From NCBI RefSeq assembly GCF_964204645.1, contig NC_134030.1, positions 19,971,110-20,035,109 on the forward strand: a DNA stretch of 64,000 nt. The letters run 5' to 3'. Made by a program: the position numbers and the translations under genes. Source of the DNA: Tubulanus polymorphus. Taxonomy: Eukaryota > Nemertea > Palaeonemertea > Tubulaniformes > Tubulanidae. Within the stretch, counting starts at the first letter, position 1. Each line of letters starts with the position of its first letter. The notes under the pieces are model-generated. The model worked only from the letters and a program-made list of their open reading frames with translations. It was not told the origin of the DNA and searched no databases. This document shows positions 13,401-24,449 of this stretch, in pieces.

Positions 13401-13966
13401 ATATCGTCGATCCATTTTCTGGAAGCCCAATTATATCATCGACATATGTGTCCGGTATTTGCTGTATATGCTGGATCATTTTGGGCAACATTTCAATGCT
13501 ACCGCTGTCGTCATCTTCTTATTTCGGACATAACTTTTACGGCACAACTGGTGTTTGTCTACCAATGAATTTACTATCCATCAATGTCCACGCCTGGCAA
13601 TATTCATTCGCTATATTTACCGTGTTTAACTCGGTCGTACTTGCTACAATAATGATGACGTATGCACAGATGTATAAACTCGTATCTGGAAGCAGGTCCG
13701 GCTCGGGTAGAGCTGATCCTACCGAATTGATTCTGGCACGTAGGAGTTTAGTGATAAATCTGTGTAATTTATTTTGCTGGTTACCGATAATTATCGTTCA
13801 GTTTTGCGCTGTATTCCGAGTCGAAATACCGAACCAAGTGGCGGCTTGGTTGGCGGTACTTTTCCTACCGATCAACTCGTCACTAAATCCACTTCTTTAC
13901 ACCATCCTCACTATTGATATTAAATCTATTCGGGCCAGAAATAAACGCGTTTTGAAAACTCGCTGA
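7441..13966 (+). pseudogene. CUB-CTLD-LDLa-LRR-7TM receptor, copy B (broken)
   Basis: Exons by comparison with copies C and D: 7441-8673, 9066-10409 and 10736-13966, both introns phase 0 with GT-AG ends. Exon 1 gives a signal peptide and a CUB domain (SGYIVSPNYPS, CSDNYLLVGES, FCGEG). Exon 2 ends in the first half of a C-type-lectin domain. Exon 3 has the rest of it, a second lectin domain, LDLa repeats, LRRs and 7TM. Breaks: TAA at 10793-10795 where C and D have a Lys codon; one base lost near 11226 and one A gained in the A-run at about 11347-11354, leaving about 40 codons out of frame. Exons 1 and 2 are intact, so a short soluble product ending in the first lectin domain is conceivable. 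An alternative is a silenced pseudogene kept similar by gene conversion. Confidence 0.85.
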
Positions 13967-14633
13967 ACCATTCGACAGTCAAACCCTGACTATGCACTCT
14001 AATCAGAATGCTGCGAAATCTTTTCAGATGAAATATATTATATACATAAACAAATACGTAGCAAACGTGTGGACTCGAGAACGAACTGATACTTGCTTAT
14101 ACGTTCCAATAAAAAAAATGACGACACTTCAAGATAATATCGCAAAGTAATGAAAACTTCGAATGGGTTTCGAATCGTGTCCAGAAATACGACGTAGCGA
14201 TAAGAATACACGCTAGGAGAGCTGAGTAATGTTATTTAATATGAGTTGTAACACCGATTATCCTGACAGTTAATTACGCTTATTTTATATCAGGATGATT
14301 TAAAAATTATGTAAGCTGGAAATAAAAGTGTCAAATAGTGGTACATGTTCTACGTTCATCGATTTAAAACCGTATTTGAGCGCTTCAATGTTTATTCGAA
14401 GGATAAAGCTTGCGTTGCTTTCGTCCATTCAAAGTCCTACGCCCGGAGGTGGGATCACTTCAAATGCGTGTCGATCCATATGGACATTATCGGCGCTGTT
14501 AAAGGTGATCTACGTCTTTTGAATTCAGTCGTGTCCAGTATGTTCTTGCCAGTTTCTCGTTTATTAATCTTTTGCAGCCTCGGCTTTCAACACTCCCCTG
14601 ACAAAGGATAAATATCGTATAATGACAAAGGAT
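13967..14633. other. 3' flank of receptor copy B, no gene seen
   Basis: Matches 1008-1700. AATAAA followed by A-rich sequence at about 14107 is a plausible polyadenylation signal. Nothing else recognised. Confidence 0.4.
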
Positions 14634-14904
14634 AAGTATCGTCTAATGCACTGAGTTAGGTGTACTCGGGCCCACAACGGGAACGACAATTGAATCAATC
14701 GCTCAACACTGATCAGAATGATTACCGAGTTCCGATGCATCTTCGCCGTGTGAACAAGTCCGTCACAGTACACAGTAAACACCGCCGACACTCGGAATTT
14801 TTCCAGACCGTACGTCCACAACGATAAGTATTCCTTCAATGAGGTGAGGCAAAATATCGCAACCAGGTATTTTAGGATGGCAAATATTCTGAGCAGGTGG
14901 TACG
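14634..14904 (-). pseudogene. Antisense GPCR fragment (unit B)
   Basis: Same truncated TM2-TM4 fragment as in unit A, nearly identical, with the same internal deletion between LEKFR and VSAVF. It shares this deletion with unit A but not with unit C, so A and B are closer relatives here. Confidence 0.75.
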
Positions 14905-14958
14905 TACAAATTTGTAAATTCGAGAAAAAACAATTGTAAGAAATAACCGTGAAAATTA

Positions 14959-15033
14959 GCGTTCGAACCCCTAAGCCCTCGGTTGCCAGGAGACTAGTGA
15001 CCGGCGGCTTAAAACCACTCGGCCAGTGAGCCT
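14959..15033 (-). repeat. tRNA-derived SINE head (unit B)
   Basis: Copy of the fragment at 2005-2080, with A-box (GGCCGAGTGG) and B-box (GGGGTTCGAAC) matches on the minus strand. Confidence 0.55.
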
Positions 15034-17368
15034 GTTACATGAGTTCGTAGAAGATTTGGATTGTGTATTGAGCTTGGATCAAAATTTCCACCAGTTGTGA
15101 TCTAGATGCTTAGTATACGTTAGTATACTGAACGGCATGATCGATGACCAACAATATTCACCATTGAATATACGATTTACTCACCTGTTGCACTGAAGGT
15201 TTGGGTTACTGATATTTCTGATCGATGAACCATGCTCACGAATCGGTGTGCAAATACATTTTCTAAAAGGAGTTTAATACAAATATACAGTTTGACAGGT
15301 TGTAGTGCAGTTCGGTTGTCAAAACAACTGACGAAAATTGTAATGAATACATGTAGTTAATCTAGCATGTGAAACTGAATTAACTCACAAACATCAGTTT
15401 AAGTACCGTACTGCTATTTCCAAAATTTCGATGTATTAAATTAGGCAGCCAAGAAAATTCACCCCCAATCAGTCGCTTGCCGGTTAAGACTGAATGGAAG
15501 ATTGTTTGAATGAACCGGAACCGAATTTCCCAATTATGTACTTTGAGCAAAAAACTTTTGTAAACTCGACCGCCGATCACACAACTATATCTGTACTTCG
15601 ATTATCGATTGTAAAACCAAACCCCCTGTTTCGCTCCCGGCAGGTGTGGTGGGTTTGTAAGGGACACTCAATCAAAAAATCAAACGAAATTTACCAACCA
15701 AATAAATAACAGGGACAATCCCTATTTTAGGAAAAAAACACAAATGAAGAAGAGCCACAATTCAAAGTATACACGATAAACTCTAACTCCGCCCCTGAAT
15801 TGTGCCGCATTCTTAGGCAGTTTTTACTCCAAGTCTTCAAATCACGAGGAATGCACGTATCACAGAGGGCCGCATTACGTCACTGCAGAAAATGCGTCTC
15901 GTGGAGAAAATGGTGGAAGGCGGGGATTTAACAAAACTGTTTAGATGATATAAAAGATGATGTGTTTGTCTGCTATCGTGAATATGTGTTGTTAAAGGTT
16001 TTGAATACATATGGATTTAAAAACTTCTCGCTGCATTTCCCTGTAAGAGGACACCATGAAGAGTCAATCAATCACCAAAGCTGTGCAATTATTTGGTTTT
16101 ATTTCAATTTGTATTTGAAGAATATATAGTATCGCGCGCAATATTTTTCATTCATTCGTCGACTGTTCTGGCTCGAGAAAACGAGATATTGTCATTTCGA
16201 AAGTATAATACGTTGGAAGAGCGACTAAGGTAAGCGTAGTGATAAAATATTCAAATTTAACGATAGAAAAATGATACCTTGTTTCTTAAAAGCTTAAAAG
16301 TTGAACCGCCCGGCCGCCGCCTATCTACCCTATACATTATTCTAAAAAAAGAAACTATTATCAGCCATTCGACAACAAGACGCGGCGGCTATTGAAACGA
16401 ACGGATTACAAATTCTATTGAAATTTACAAAATAACCCGGGCTCTGCGGAGAAACAAGGTGTCATTTTTAGCCTAAAAATAATATACTCCGATACGTACA
16501 GCAGCAATTTCAGTAGCTGGAATCTAAAATACGACACACGACTAAACACTATTTTTCTGCTGAAAATCATGCATCGATTAATCGATCAATGACGTGTCAC
16601 TGATCACACCGTTTAGCATAGTAGCATATTCTACGGTTATATGTAGATTTTCACCGATGGAGATCTCATTATAAATTACATAAAATTCATAACCAAATTC
16701 ATTATTCCTGAAGATGACTATTAGGATATAGTCGAAACGTTGAATAAACTACTAAGAGCTCAAAGTAACATTTTCGGACTTTTTTCTTATCATTGTGGGA
16801 TTCTCTCTACATCGCGTCAACACGGATATAGTGTTCTATCAATCGTGTTCATAACCAAATTATTAATAAATGATTTTCTATAATTGAGGTTAGGAACTAA
16901 TTTCAAACGAATATCTTTTGACTAGATCATTTGGGCTGAGGAACCAAACTTGGAAGCGACTCTGAAGACAATAAATGAATTATCGATGATTATCTATATT
17001 AGATATTTAAAGCTTATCACTCACGGAAAGAAACGACAAAGACTTGTTCCTGCGATGCCCAAACACTAGCAATGCGGCCGCCCTGCACTCACTTCATAGT
17101 ACGGCATTCAAACCAGCGATTCAAACCCGTTACACTGCTCTGCACTAAATCAAAAATACATCAAGTATTCTTTATGAATTTTTGACTATATCTATTATCA
17201 GTTCCTTTTTTCTGTGTAGCTGCGTTATTTCAAACCTGGCTCATTCTCTGACGAAAAGGTTTGCTCATTGAGAGCCTATTTGAAAAATGTTGCAATATCA
17301 ATTTTCTTTTTGAATTTTTGAAAATGCCAAATTGCAAATATATTTTATTCAAATTCTAGGCGAAGAAA
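15034..17368. other. Receptor-array spacer, unit B: no gene; internal deletion
   Basis: Corresponds to 2081-5053 but is about 650 bases shorter. The sequence jumps at about 15783 from the position equivalent to 2818 in unit A to that equivalent to 3465. The deleted block includes the G-rich tract. The CTGAAGA...GAAAC motif is at 16707-16749. No coding region recognised. Confidence 0.55.
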
Positions 17369-17956
17369 ATGCTTGCTTATACAATGACTCGCATATGTGC
17401 TTTTGCTGCGATTGTGGCCAGTGCCGTGGCCTTCAGTGGTGAGTTAAGACTGGGAAAATAATACTCACCTTCATGAGATTTCATAAAATGATATAATTCA
17501 ATTCGCAATTATAAGTAAACATTTATTATGCGTTTATCGACGGAACGAATTGATTCGATAGATATATTTGGCCCACTAAGCGCCACGCTAGAAGCGGGTT
17601 CGATGTTTCTTTTTCCCAATACCCACATCAGAGAAGAACCTCCGACCCAGATACTCTGTTGCCTCCAGGGTTTGAACCCATAAACCCTGGATTGATGAGA
17701 ACAATGCCAGGCGGCTTATACCACTCGGCCACTGCGCCTCCCATTTGTTATCCATATCGGGATCACCATTATAGTACTACATCTGGGGGCGGGAGTTCCA
17801 TTATTTCTTCAATTTAGGTAAAAACATCTTTCACTTCAGTATTCAATTTTTAATTTCATATTTTTCGAAAATATAGATTGCTATCCTAAGGGCAGGACGT
17901 GTGACGATGACCTTAAGTGTTGCAACAACACCTGTAGAGCTAGTATTTGTTCCTGA
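17369..17956 (+). CDS. Secreted cystine-knot-type peptide, copy 2 (two exons)
   Basis: Exons 17369-17438 and 17877-17956, with the same phase-1 intron, donor GTGAGT and acceptor as copy 1. The precursor is 49 residues with an almost unchanged signal peptide. The mature part keeps all six cysteines in the C-x6-C-x5-CC-x3-C-x4-C spacing. Between the first two cysteines several residues differ from copies 1 and 3, giving a more basic loop, and Ser residues near CC are replaced by Asp or Asn. Conserved leader plus changed loops resembles families of secreted peptides under diversification. Expression and function unknown. Confidence 0.75.
17569..17740 (-). repeat. tRNA-derived SINE in peptide-gene intron (unit B)
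   Basis: Antisense in the intron of peptide copy 2. A box (GTGGCCGAGTGG) and B box (GGTTCAAACCC) are present on the minus strand. The intron sequence next to its tail is shortened compared with copies 1 and 3. Confidence 0.65.
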
Positions 17957-18304
17957 TCGTTGAGTACAAAGGTTTATAACGGGATATACTCGTGGTGGTT
18001 TGGGAAATATATCCGATTATGAAACTGAACTAAAGGCCGACTGAACTGAAGGCCGTGTACTAAAAAGCTCGCACTGAATTTATAATTGTTACTGATTCTT
18101 CATATCTTGTAGTAGATTAGATTCAATAAAACTGCGAGTAAATAAATCAATTGTCGGGTTGTTGACTGTTTATAATTCATCGGTCAGAGTTTTCAAAGTG
18201 ATCAGAAGTGCCATTCCATTTGAAATCTATTTTCGTAGTTCATTGATGCTTCGATTTTTTTTATAAACATCTGCAAACATCGTGCAATCTAAGATGTCTA
18301 TAGA

Positions 18305-18547
18305 TTATATCAGCAATAGGTGCCGAATATAAAGAGTAAATAAACTTGGCCCCAGAACTGAACCTCGGGGACTTCCACATCGAAAATCAGCAATATTACT
18401 AACTTTACCGTTTGTAACAACTTTGTGTGTACATTCCTGAAGGTGCCTAAGATTTGAAATAATTCTGTTTTGAAGCTGATTAGCGGCCATGCGTTCAAGC
18501 ATCTTTGTGGCTACAGGTAAGTAAGACAATGATCTATAATTATTCAA
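18305..18547 (-). pseudogene. Non-LTR retrotransposon RT fragment (unit B)
   Basis: An 80-codon open frame with two RT signatures: YRSLSYLPVATKMLERM near the start and GSPRGSVLGPSLFTLYI near the end. In full-length Jockey/CR1-like elements these lie about 100 residues further apart, so the middle is deleted. The YxDD catalytic motif is absent. It is dead and carried in each unit. Confidence 0.75.
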
Positions 18548-18877
18548 TTAGTATAGATTTAAAAGTTGTGGTTTTCATCAATTGCTCAACCGAGCATGAT
18601 TTTTAATTCGTAGGTACAACACCGGTTTCCAAATGAGCAATTTATAATTCTAGTAACGATTGGAACAGTAACACACTGTTTTAGAATTGGCGCGGGCAAC
18701 TAAAGCATCTCCCTTATACTTCGCAAATCCACGACCCGCATCAAAATTGCTCGGAGCACCACGGCAAAACTGATCATTAACGCGACTAATGGTCAGTAGC
18801 GTATGTTCCAAACGAGCGATGGAAATTCGCCTATTTCAAACTGGTCATTTATGTGTAAAATCCAAGCACTTAAGAGA

Positions 18878-18883
18878 CACATG
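18878..18883 (+). repeat. Target-site duplication CACATG, left
   Basis: CACATG directly precedes the left terminus and is repeated at 36117-36122 directly after the right terminus. Six bases is the standard Polinton target duplication. The un-inserted paralogous site in unit C (about 49105-49125) reads through without the element. Confidence 0.9.
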
Positions 18884-19072
18884 AGTAATAGGGATAATAG
18901 GCTTTCATACCAAAGGTCGAAGGGTCGAGCTCGTAAAAAATGAAAATAATAATAATTTACAGTTGAATTAGTCGCGCACACTCCTAATTCAACTGTAAAT
19001 TATTATTATTTTCATTTTTTTACTCACTCGACCCTTCAACCTTTGATATGAAAGCCTATTATCCCGATTACT
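18884..19072. repeat. Terminal palindrome inside left TIR
   Basis: Arms of about 87 bases run from AGTAATAGGGATAATAGGC inward to ATTTACAGTTGAATTA, and the complementary arm runs back out to GCCTATTATCCCGATTACT. They surround a loop of about 14 bases (GTCGCGCACACTCC). A single strand could fold into a long hairpin. Confidence 0.9.
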
Positions 19073-19248
19073 CTCAAAATATTCATATATATGAATAACA
19101 TTTAAATTGACAGATTATTCAATATAAAAGTATATATTTTTAACATTATTTCAATATTCATATTTGTGTGAGTTTTAAACATTAAAAGTGTTAGTAATGT
19201 GTGATTGAAATAATGCATATATAAATCATTGAACTTCTAAAATCAATT
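18884..19248 (+). repeat. Polinton left terminal inverted repeat
   Basis: Inverted match to 35745-36116, with roughly ten substitutions and a few short indels by eye. Its outer 189 bases (18884-19072) are themselves an imperfect palindrome. Its inner end stops just before the A-rich start region of the polymerase gene. Confidence 0.92.
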
Positions 19249-19268
19249 AAAAAAAAATTATATTATAA

Positions 19269-22200
19269 ATAAGAATAATGATATTTTAGGTGAAGATTAT
19301 TTTGATAAAGATAATGATAAGAAACAGAAGACAATTAAAAGCATTAAAAATAAATTAAACAATAAAAGACCATACATGGAAGATGTAAGAAAATATATTA
19401 ATTCATTGGATAATAAAACAGATATAGAGATAACCGGAGCATTTAAAAGTGATATTGGCCCAGCAGTTATCGAGTTTAAATTTCATAAAGGAAAAACATT
19501 AGGAGAAAATAAAAAACATTTAGAAAATATGAAAAATATTATAAAAATAATAACTGATGTTGAATATCCTAAAATAAGTATATCTTCTAAAGCTAAATTC
19601 ATAAAATCCGAAGATAAACCAATATATAATATAAATTCTCATTCACAACATATTATATCTAAACAACATATAGATGGTAAATTAGATAAATGTTATAATG
19701 AAGTAAAAACTAAAATAGAAGAGAAATATTTTGAAGGGTCTGGTTTAATATTTGATGAAATAATATTTATGACTTTACATGTTTATAACACAAAATATAA
19801 TAAGTTAACTAAATCAAAACCAATTGATGAAAATAATGTATCATATTATAAAGATGATAGTATAAATGGATCAAGTTATATCAAATTACCATTTAAAACT
19901 AATGCTGTAATAAATGTACAAAATTTTGATGATAAATGTTTTCTATGGACAATTATAAGTTGCTTACATCCAACAGAAGATATTACACATAGTTTTAGAT
20001 TAACAAATTATAAACCATTTGAAAATAATTATAAGATAGATAAGTATCCTGTTATAATTAAAAACATCCCAAAAATAGAAAGAGATAATAATTTAAGAAT
20101 AAATGTATTTGATTTAATCAAATTACCAAATACAAAAGGTAACAACATAAAACATTATACATTAGAACCTTTATATCTATCAAAAGATTATGATTCAAAT
20201 GATGTTATAGATATATTATATTATGAGAATCATTATATGTGGATTAAACAAATAGATTTATTCTTTAGAACAGAAAGTGATCACCATAATAAAATATATC
20301 TATGTAGAAAATGTTTACATAGATTCAGTAATGAAAGTACATTATTAAATCATAAACAATTATGTGAAAATCATGATTATTGTAAATTAGTTTTACCAAA
20401 TGAAAAGGATAAAATATTAGAATTCAAAAAAGATGATTACAAAAATAAAGTTCCATTTGTTATATATGGAGATTTTGAATCATTAAATAAAGAATTAACT
20501 GATCAAGATAGAAAAGAAATATATTATAAGAGAAAGAAATTAAATTCTAATGAAAATGATTATTCTGAAGAACCACCAAAAACAAATACTATTAAAAAGA
20601 TTCATCAATCAGCTGCGGCTTTCGGGTTATATATTAAATCTGATTATCCAGAACTAATTGAAAGTGAATATTATCATTACTGAAATGAAAATGTTATCAA
20701 TCATTTTTGTGACTTATTAATTCAATATGAAATAAGATTTAGTAAATTATTGAATATAAATATAGAAATTATAATGACAGAAGAAGATAAAGAAGAATTT
20801 GCGTTTGCAGATAAATGTTATTATTGTGAAAAGATATTTAATTATAAAGATAAAAAAGTAAGAGACCATGATCATTTGAACGGAAAGTTTAGAGGCGCCG
20901 CACATGAGAATTGCAATTTACAAGCTTAGAAAATTAACTTTGTACCAGTTATATTTCATAATCTATCAGGATATGATGCACATTTATTCATCAAACAGTT
21001 ATGTCATAAAATAGAAGAAATCAATAATGAAATAGAAATATTAAATTCAAATAGATCAAAAGATAAAATACCAACTTATAAATTTAGAATGTTAGCTAAA
21101 ACATCTGAGAATTATGTATCATTCCAATTTGGGTGTCTAAGATTTATAGATTCATATAGATTTTTAAATAGTTCATTGGATAACTTATCAAAATCATTAG
21201 TTGATGATGAATTAAGAATATTAAAGCAACACTACCCAAATAATGATGATTTTCAATTAATGAGATATAAAGGCGCAATTCCATATTCATTTTATAAAAA
21301 TCATAATGATTTTAACATAACTGAATTATTGAAAGAACAGTTTTATGATGAATTAAAAAATGAATATGTTAAAGATGAAGTATATAATAGAACATTGAAT
21401 ATTTGGAATCATTTCAAAATAAAAAATCATGGACAATTAGTAGATTTATATCTAAAATCAGATGTATTATTGTTAACCGATATATTCGAAAAGTTTAGAG
21501 ATGTAAACTAAAATATTTTAACATTGATCCTTGTCATTGTTATTCATCACCAGGATTAACATGGGATTGTGGATTAAAATTTACAGATATAAAAATGGAT
21601 TTGTTAACAGATATAGATCAATTATTATTATTTGAAAAATCTATAAGAGGAGGAGTTTCAGGTGTATTGGGCGATAGATATTTCAATGTAAATGATAACC
21701 CTGGATATAAGTTATTATATATAGATGCAAATAATTTGTATGGTTGGGCAATGATGGAACCACAACCTTATGGAGTATTTGAATTAACTGAAGTTTTACA
21801 GAATGAAAATAATGATAAATTTGATTGGAAGAAAAGAATTCTAGATATTGCAGATGATTCAGATACTGGTTAATTCTTTGTTGTAGATTTAGAATATCCT
21901 GAACATATTAAATTTAAATCTAGAAATCTAGCTTACTGTCCAGAACATAAAACTGTAACTCATGAAGAATTATCAAATTATCAAAAAAGAATTAAACCCG
22001 AAAATCATATTCATACAGAAAAGTTAATGGTAACTCAAGAAGATAAATGTAATTATGTAGTACATTATAGAATGTTAAAGTTTTATCTAAAACAAGGAAT
22101 GGTTCTAAAAAAAGTACATAGATATATTTCCTTTAGTCAATCTAAATGGTTAGAAAAATATATAGATTTTAACACCAAACAGAGAACTGAAGCTAAAACT

Positions 22201-23275
22201 GATTTCGAAAAAGATTTCTTCAAGTTAATGAATAATGCATTCTATGGTAAGACTTGAAACGTGAAAATATTAGAAATAGAAATGATATTGAGTTAGTTAG
22301 TAATGGTAAAAGAATTAGACATTTACAAACATATCCTAAGTTCATTGGTAACAGAATATTTGATGAAAATCTAGCTGTAATACTTCAACAAAAGACGAGA
22401 TAGTTCCAGATTATGTAATAAATGCAAAATATGATTTAAGAAAATGGTTCTTCATTGGATTTTATGCTGCAGATGGTTCAAAAAACTATACAAAACAGAA
22501 AACTATATCTTTGGCACAAAAAGGAAAAGTTGCTATATCAGGATTAAATACATTATGCAATTCATTAGGATTTAATATGTTAGTTAATATTAGAAAGGAT
22601 AAACTAAATGTATTTCTATTAACGCATGTAGAAAATGAACTAACTGAAGAAGCTAGAGATTTATTTGAAATAACCAATCCAACAGACTATGTTTATGATT
22701 TAACAACTGAAGATGGTACATTTAATTGTGGATTTCCATTAATCATAAAAAATACTGACAGTTACATATTAAAGATAAAAACTGATAACATAACTGATGA
22801 TTTAAAAACATTAAAACATCATTTTGATTTTAGTAACTATCCTAAAGATCATGAATTGTTTAGCAATGATAATAAAAAAGTTCCAGGGATGAATTAGGTG
22901 GCGAAGAAATGATTGAATTCATCGGTATTAGATCTAAAATGTATTCATATAAAACTAAAGAACATGAAGCTAAAAAGTTAAAAGGAATAACCAAAAGTGT
23001 AGTAGAAAAGAATATTCATTTCAAAGATTACATCAATTGTATATTCAATGAAGAAGTTAGAAAACATAAGATGAGATGTTTAAGATCTGAAGATCATGAA
23101 ATGTTTATTGAAGAAATTGAAAAGATAAAGTCTAAACCCATTTTATGATAAAAGATATATTTTAGATGATGGAATTTATACAGTTGCTTATGGTTGTAAT
23201 TTAGATGAATACTTAAAATTTAAAAGAGAAGAAACAAAAGAGAACGAGATAATGAAAAGAATTCTAACGTGTTAA
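19269..23275 (+). pseudogene. polB: Polinton protein-primed DNA polymerase B, with intein remnant
   Basis: Family B polymerase that in Polintons replicates the element from a terminal protein. In order: a basic N-terminal region; a C2H2 finger (CRKC...H...C..H, about 20300-20380); the exonuclease motif YGDFES (about 20465); the region from 21600 with DANNLYGWAM (Pol A); NNAFYGKT (Pol B, about 22233-22257); then the catalytic TDS of Pol C at 22754-22762, preceded by intein sequence. Breaks: start codon context degraded at 19269; TGA 20681; TAG 20927; frameshift near 21509; TAA 21871; TGA 22255; a deletion near 22375 that removed sequence between Pol B and Pol C; frameshifts near 22893 and 23136. 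Mixed stop types plus frameshifts mean decay, not an altered code. It is the first rightward gene. Confidence 0.92.
22380..22753 (+). other. LAGLIDADG intein remnant in polB at the TDS active site
   Basis: About 124 codons between the Pol B motif and the catalytic TDS do not belong to a polymerase. FFIGFYAADGS (about 22448-22480) is a LAGLIDADG homing-endonuclease block. VYDLTTEDGTFNCG (about 22691-22732) has the form of intein block F. The segment ends in LIIKN directly before TDS, so the last intein residue would be Asn (22751-22753) with Thr as +1 nucleophile. Family B polymerases of other viruses and archaea carry inteins at this pol-c position. The N-terminal splicing block and one endonuclease repeat are missing, apparently lost in the deletion at about 22375, and Lys replaces the usual penultimate His. 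It is therefore a dead remnant. Confidence 0.82.
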
Positions 23276-23284
23276 TCAAATTTC

Positions 23285-23307
23285 AATAAAAATATGTATT
23301 ATAAATG
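23285..23307 (+). promoter_or_regulatory. Promoter-like start context, AT block + TAAATG
   Basis: AATAAAAATATG followed by TATTATAAATG, ending on the start codon of the next gene. A 26-base block including it recurs exactly, on the minus strand, at the HNH gene start (34864-34889). A relaxed version precedes 23673. Confidence 0.5.
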
Positions 23308-23658
23308 GAGAGTAAACAAACGCACAGTGAGAACAACAAATTATTTCTAGATAGAATAAAAGATACTACAAATGTAAAATCTGTAGATTATAAATTTAAG
23401 AAGTTAACAGAATTAACAATTCATAAGAAATATCTAATTAGAAATATTGATACAGTTACTAACAAATATAGAGATAAATTAGTTATACACTTAGAATATG
23501 AAGGATTAAAAGGAAATACATATAAATTCAGAACATATTTACCGGATAGATTTCATAGATTATCAAGTGAAGATTTAGAAGAATTATGTTCTGGAGATTT
23601 CTATTTCGTATACAAAGGTAAGAATGAAAAAGGGCACCATGAAATAGATTTCGAATAA
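23305..23658 (+). CDS. Small conserved-type Polinton protein, 117 aa, unknown
   Basis: An intact frame with an ATG in the TATAAATGG context, beginning just after polB. The middle part alternates hydrophobic and charged residues (KYLIRNIDTVTNKYRDKLVI), suggesting a beta-rich single-domain fold such as an OB-fold, but I cannot assign a family. No signal peptide or membrane segment. Position next to the polymerase would fit a DNA-binding accessory role; this is inference only. Confidence 0.7.
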   Translation: MESKQTHSENNKLFLDRIKDTTNVKSVDYKFKKLTELTIHKKYLIRNIDTVTNKYRDKLVIHLEYEGLKGNTYKFRTYLPDRFHRLSSEDLEELCSGDFYFVYKGKNEKGHHEIDFE

Positions 23659-23672
23659 AATATGTAAAATAA

Positions 23673-24430
23673 ATGGTAGAATTAAAAGAATACAGAATAT
23701 TTGTTGATTCTAGAAAACTTACAAATTATAAATCTCATAATTTACTAGTACAATTAGATAAGGAATATAAAAATTGTGTTGATTTAAAATTAGTTAATAT
23801 AAGTTTATGTAATTCTTTTTATAATATAACGGATAAAACTATTGAAGATAATACTTTTTTAATTCATATTGGAAATGTAAATCAATGGTTTCATATAATT
23901 TTAAAACCAGGATTATATAATTTAGAAACATTAGCTCAAGAAATTAATCGAAGAGCACGGTTGAAAATTAGAAGAGAACATAAATTTTTAATTAGATTTA
24001 TAAAAAGTGATAGCACAAATAAAATTAAAATAAAGGTATATGATGAAAGTCAACATGCATTTATGGTAAAAAAACCGTTAGCTAAATTGCTAGGAATTGC
24101 ACCAGATACGGTTACAGGAAACGTAGATGGTAATTCAAATATAATACCTTTTACACACTTTTATATTTATTGCAATTTAATCGAGCCTACAAAAACTTTC
24201 GAAGCAACTAAAGAAACAATTTGTAGTTCTAGTATATTAAATATTTTACCGCTAAAAAATGTTAAACAATTTGGAACTCAAGTAACTTATAATTTAACAG
24301 AATGTGATTTAAACCTTGCATCCCTAAATTTAATAATTTTAAATTAGAAATAAGAAATCACAATGGATAGTTAATTGATTTGAATAATTTCCCTGTAATT
24401 TATGAATTAGTTATAAGATGTAGAGAGTAA
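23673..24430 (+). pseudogene. Putative penton/minor capsid-like protein, frameshifted
   Basis: Open from ATG 23673 to a stop at 24345-24347. A frameshift near 24333 moves the tail to another frame, which continues through a TAG at 24368 to TAA 24428-24430 and includes LIDLNNFPVIYELVIR. The pattern (EYRIFVDSRKLTN, VDLKLVNISLCNSFYNI, GLYNLETLAQEIN) resembles the beta-rich proteins annotated as minor capsid or penton in other Polintons. No membrane segment. Assignment rests on general similarity and location in the virion-gene block, so it is tentative. Confidence 0.5.
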
Positions 24431-24449
24431 TTTTTTCATTATATAAATG
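24428..24449 (+). promoter_or_regulatory. T-tract + TAAATG late-promoter-like motif
   Basis: AATTTTTTCATTATATAAATG, ending on the start codon at 24447. It belongs to the set at 25476-25495, 25928-25948, 27258-27279 and 28911-28931. Confidence 0.5.

Larger units (their letters stand above)
1008..13966 (+). repeat. Receptor array unit (A end to B end), ~12.96 kb
   Basis: Head-to-tail unit measured from one receptor stop to the next. The following units are 13967-43237 (about 12.0 kb without the Polinton) and 43238-56256 (13.0 kb). Order within each: 3' flank, antisense GPCR fragment, SINE head, spacer, cystine-knot peptide gene with intronic SINE, RT fragment, receptor. Confidence 0.9.

Noticed and set aside
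18305-18547. Possible intact host gene on the minus strand
   Set aside because: It carries RT signatures with the middle of the domain deleted; it is a retrotransposon relic.
19269-23275. Alternative genetic code or programmed readthrough in the Polinton polymerase
   Set aside because: All three stop codons occur in frame together with several frameshifts and a deletion; this is ordinary decay.
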